DNA from: an uncultured Fidelibacterota bacterium
GTDB lineage: Bacteria > Marinisomatota > Marinisomatia > Marinisomatales > UBA1611
Direction of reading: 5' to 3'
NCBI GenBank assembly: GCA_913041325.1
Contig: CAJWHU010000007.1
Location: 1-23,679 of the forward strand
DNA: 23,679 bases
Both the position numbers and the translations under genes were made by a program. Shown one piece after another: positions 22,259-23,679 of this stretch. Under the pieces are notes generated by a model. The model searched no databases and was not told where the DNA came from. It worked only from the letters and a program-made list of their open reading frames with translations. Each line of letters opens with the position of its first letter. Within the stretch, counting starts at the first letter, position 1.

Positions 22259-23679
22259 ATGAAAAAAATACTTTGGAAGCCAAAGCATCCTGATAAAACA
22301 CATATGATGGATTTTTTGATCATCATAAATGAAAAGTATGGAGAAAACCTTACCTCCTACAGCGATTTACATCAATGGTCTATTAAGAATATATCCACTT
22401 TCTGGGAAGAGATTTGGAGATACTGTGGTGTAAAGTATTCCGTCAATTTCTCCAACGTGGTAGATGATGATAGTAGAATGCCCGGTGCAAAATGGTTTAA
22501 AGGTTCAAGACTAAATTTTGCAGAAAACCTACTTAAATATCGAGATAATAAGACTGCAATATCCTTTAGGAGCGAGAGCGGATTAAAAAGAAAAATAACC
22601 TATAAAGAGCTATTTAAAGAAGTTGAAAAACTATCGCACTCTATGAGAAAGATTGGTGTAAAAAAAGGCGATAGGGTTGTGGGCTTTTTACCAAATATAC
22701 CTGAGTCTGTAGTCGCAATGCTTGCCACAAGCTCTATCGGTGCTGTGTGGAGCTCATGCTCACCTGATTTTGGTATCAGTGGGGCTCTTGACCGTTTTTT
22801 GCAAATTCAACCAGTTGTCATATTCTCAGCAGATGGATACCGATACAATGGGAAACACCATGACTCATTAAGAAAATTGGCAGGAATAAGTAGTAGGATA
22901 AACTCTTTGAAAAAAGTTGTTCTCGTTAACTATATGAATAATGCTGATATCTCAAAATTAGAAGATGGAGTTCTTTACGACGATTTCATATCAGTGAATT
23001 CAGGTCCTCTAGTATTTGAGCAGCTTTCATTTGATCACCCCCAATATATCATGTATTCGTCAGGAACAACAGGGTTACCAAAGTCCATAGTGCACTCTCT
23101 AGGTGGAACTCTCATACAGCATCTAAAAGAGTTAATGTTGCACTGCGACATTAGGCGAGGTGATTCAATATTCTTTCATACAACATGCGGGTGGATGATG
23201 TGGAACTGGCTGGTATCCTGCCTTGCTCTAGGATCTGAGATTATACTTTTTGATGGTTCACCCTTCTACCCAAATGAAAGAATTCTTTGGGAAATGTCTG
23301 AGGAATTAGGATTAACCGTTTTTGGGACTAGTGCAAAATACATTGACTCATGTAGAGCAATTGCATCAAGGCCTACAGATTTTGCAGATTTATCAAAGAT
23401 AAGAATGATTCTCTCAACTGGTTCAACATTAGTTGAAGAAAATTTTGAATATGTATATGAAAATGTTAAGAATGATGTGCAATTGGCTTCTATATCCGGC
23501 GGAACTGATATTATTTCCTGTTTTGCCCTGGCTAATCCAATTCTGCCAGTAAACAGAGGAGAAATACAGTGCATAGGACTAGGTATGGATGTGCATTCTT
23601 ACGATAAATCAGGTGAATCAATTCTTGATAAAAAAGGAGAACTGGTTTGTAGAAAAGCTTTCCCCTCGATGCCCATTTA
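22259..23679 (+). CDS. aacS: Acetoacetyl-CoA synthetase (AMP-forming), 3' end missing
   Basis: An ANL-superfamily ligase that activates acetoacetate to acetoacetyl-CoA through an acyl-adenylate. The frame is open from the ATG at 22259 to the window edge: 473 codons of a family normally near 650 residues, so the C-terminal hinge domain is outside. The N-terminal segment with SDLHQWSI, FWEEIW and GAKWFKGSRLNFAENLL is characteristic of acetoacetyl-CoA synthetase rather than acetyl-CoA synthetase. The phosphate-binding loop YSSGTTGLPKSIVHS (about 266-280) and the downstream HTTCGWMMWNW and SGGTDI blocks are intact. The product would feed acetyl-CoA formation or lipid synthesis and fits with the beta-oxidation gene at the other end of the window. 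It is divergent from pfp. Confidence 0.92.
   Translation, partial: MKKILWKPKHPDKTHMMDFLIIINEKYGENLTSYSDLHQWSIKNISTFWEEIWRYCGVKYSVNFSNVVDDDSRMPGAKWFKGSRLNFAENLLKYRDNKTAISFRSESGLKRKITYKELFKEVEKLSHSMRKIGVKKGDRVVGFLPNIPESVVAMLATSSIGAVWSSCSPDFGISGALDRFLQIQPVVIFSADGYRYNGKHHDSLRKLAGISSRINSLKKVVLVNYMNNADISKLEDGVLYDDFISVNSGPLVFEQLSFDHPQYIMYSSGTTGLPKSIVHSLGGTLIQHLKELMLHCDIRRGDSIFFHTTCGWMMWNWLVSCLALGSEIILFDGSPFYPNERILWEMSEELGLTVFGTSAKYIDSCRAIASRPTDFADLSKIRMILSTGSTLVEENFEYVYENVKNDVQLASISGGTDIISCFALANPILPVNRGEIQCIGLGMDVHSYDKSGESILDKKGELVCRKAFPSMPI

Overview
The window is an AT-rich, gene-dense stretch, probably from a marine bacterium of the FCB group. Candidatus Marinimicrobia (SAR406) is my best guess. 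Two secreted proteins end in the 'YPNPFN ... GxYFIRLS ... KKVxLLK' sorting domain typical of that group, and a third ends in a dockerin-like Ca-binding tail. Genes overlap or nearly abut, several start with TTG, and Shine-Dalgarno sites are mostly weak. The taxonomy is inferred from protein style; no rRNA is present. I saw no tRNA, rRNA, CRISPR array, insertion sequence or phage gene. No gene-free stretch exceeds about 150 bases.

Layout. (1) 1-1953 (+): the end of a bifunctional beta-oxidation protein, 3-hydroxyacyl-CoA dehydrogenase followed by enoyl-CoA hydratase. (2) 1954-6561 (-): an aryl-sulfate sulfotransferase (ASST), an RND/MMPL exporter of the HAE3 type and a LolA-like periplasmic protein. 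(3) 6682-13917 (+): a tight six-gene operon of PAPS-type sulfotransferase, exported START-domain protein, second ASST with a C-terminal sorting domain, leucine-rich-repeat surface protein, outer-membrane beta-barrel and FabH-like ketosynthase. (4) 13934-17292 (-): a second exporter/LolA-like module with a 104-residue membrane protein between the two. (5) 17373-19850 (+): thiamine pyrophosphokinase, sodium:solute symporter and CYTH phosphatase. (6) 19889-22114 (-): PPi-type phosphofructokinase and class I fructose-bisphosphate aldolase. (7) 22259-end (+): acetoacetyl-CoA synthetase, cut by the window edge.

How they may work together. Blocks 2-4 form about 15 kb of envelope genes: three sulfotransferases of two unrelated types, two hydrophobic-molecule exporters with LolA-like partners, a lipid-binding START protein, an outer-membrane barrel and a fatty-acid-type condensing enzyme. 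My inference is a system that makes, sulfates and exports a lipid or aromatic-lipid molecule to the cell surface. The parts are recognised families, but I do not know this combination as a described system. Block 5 reads as thiamine uptake, pyrophosphorylation and triphosphate hydrolysis. Block 6 is a reversible, PPi-using step of glycolysis/gluconeogenesis. Blocks 1 and 7 are acyl-CoA metabolism.
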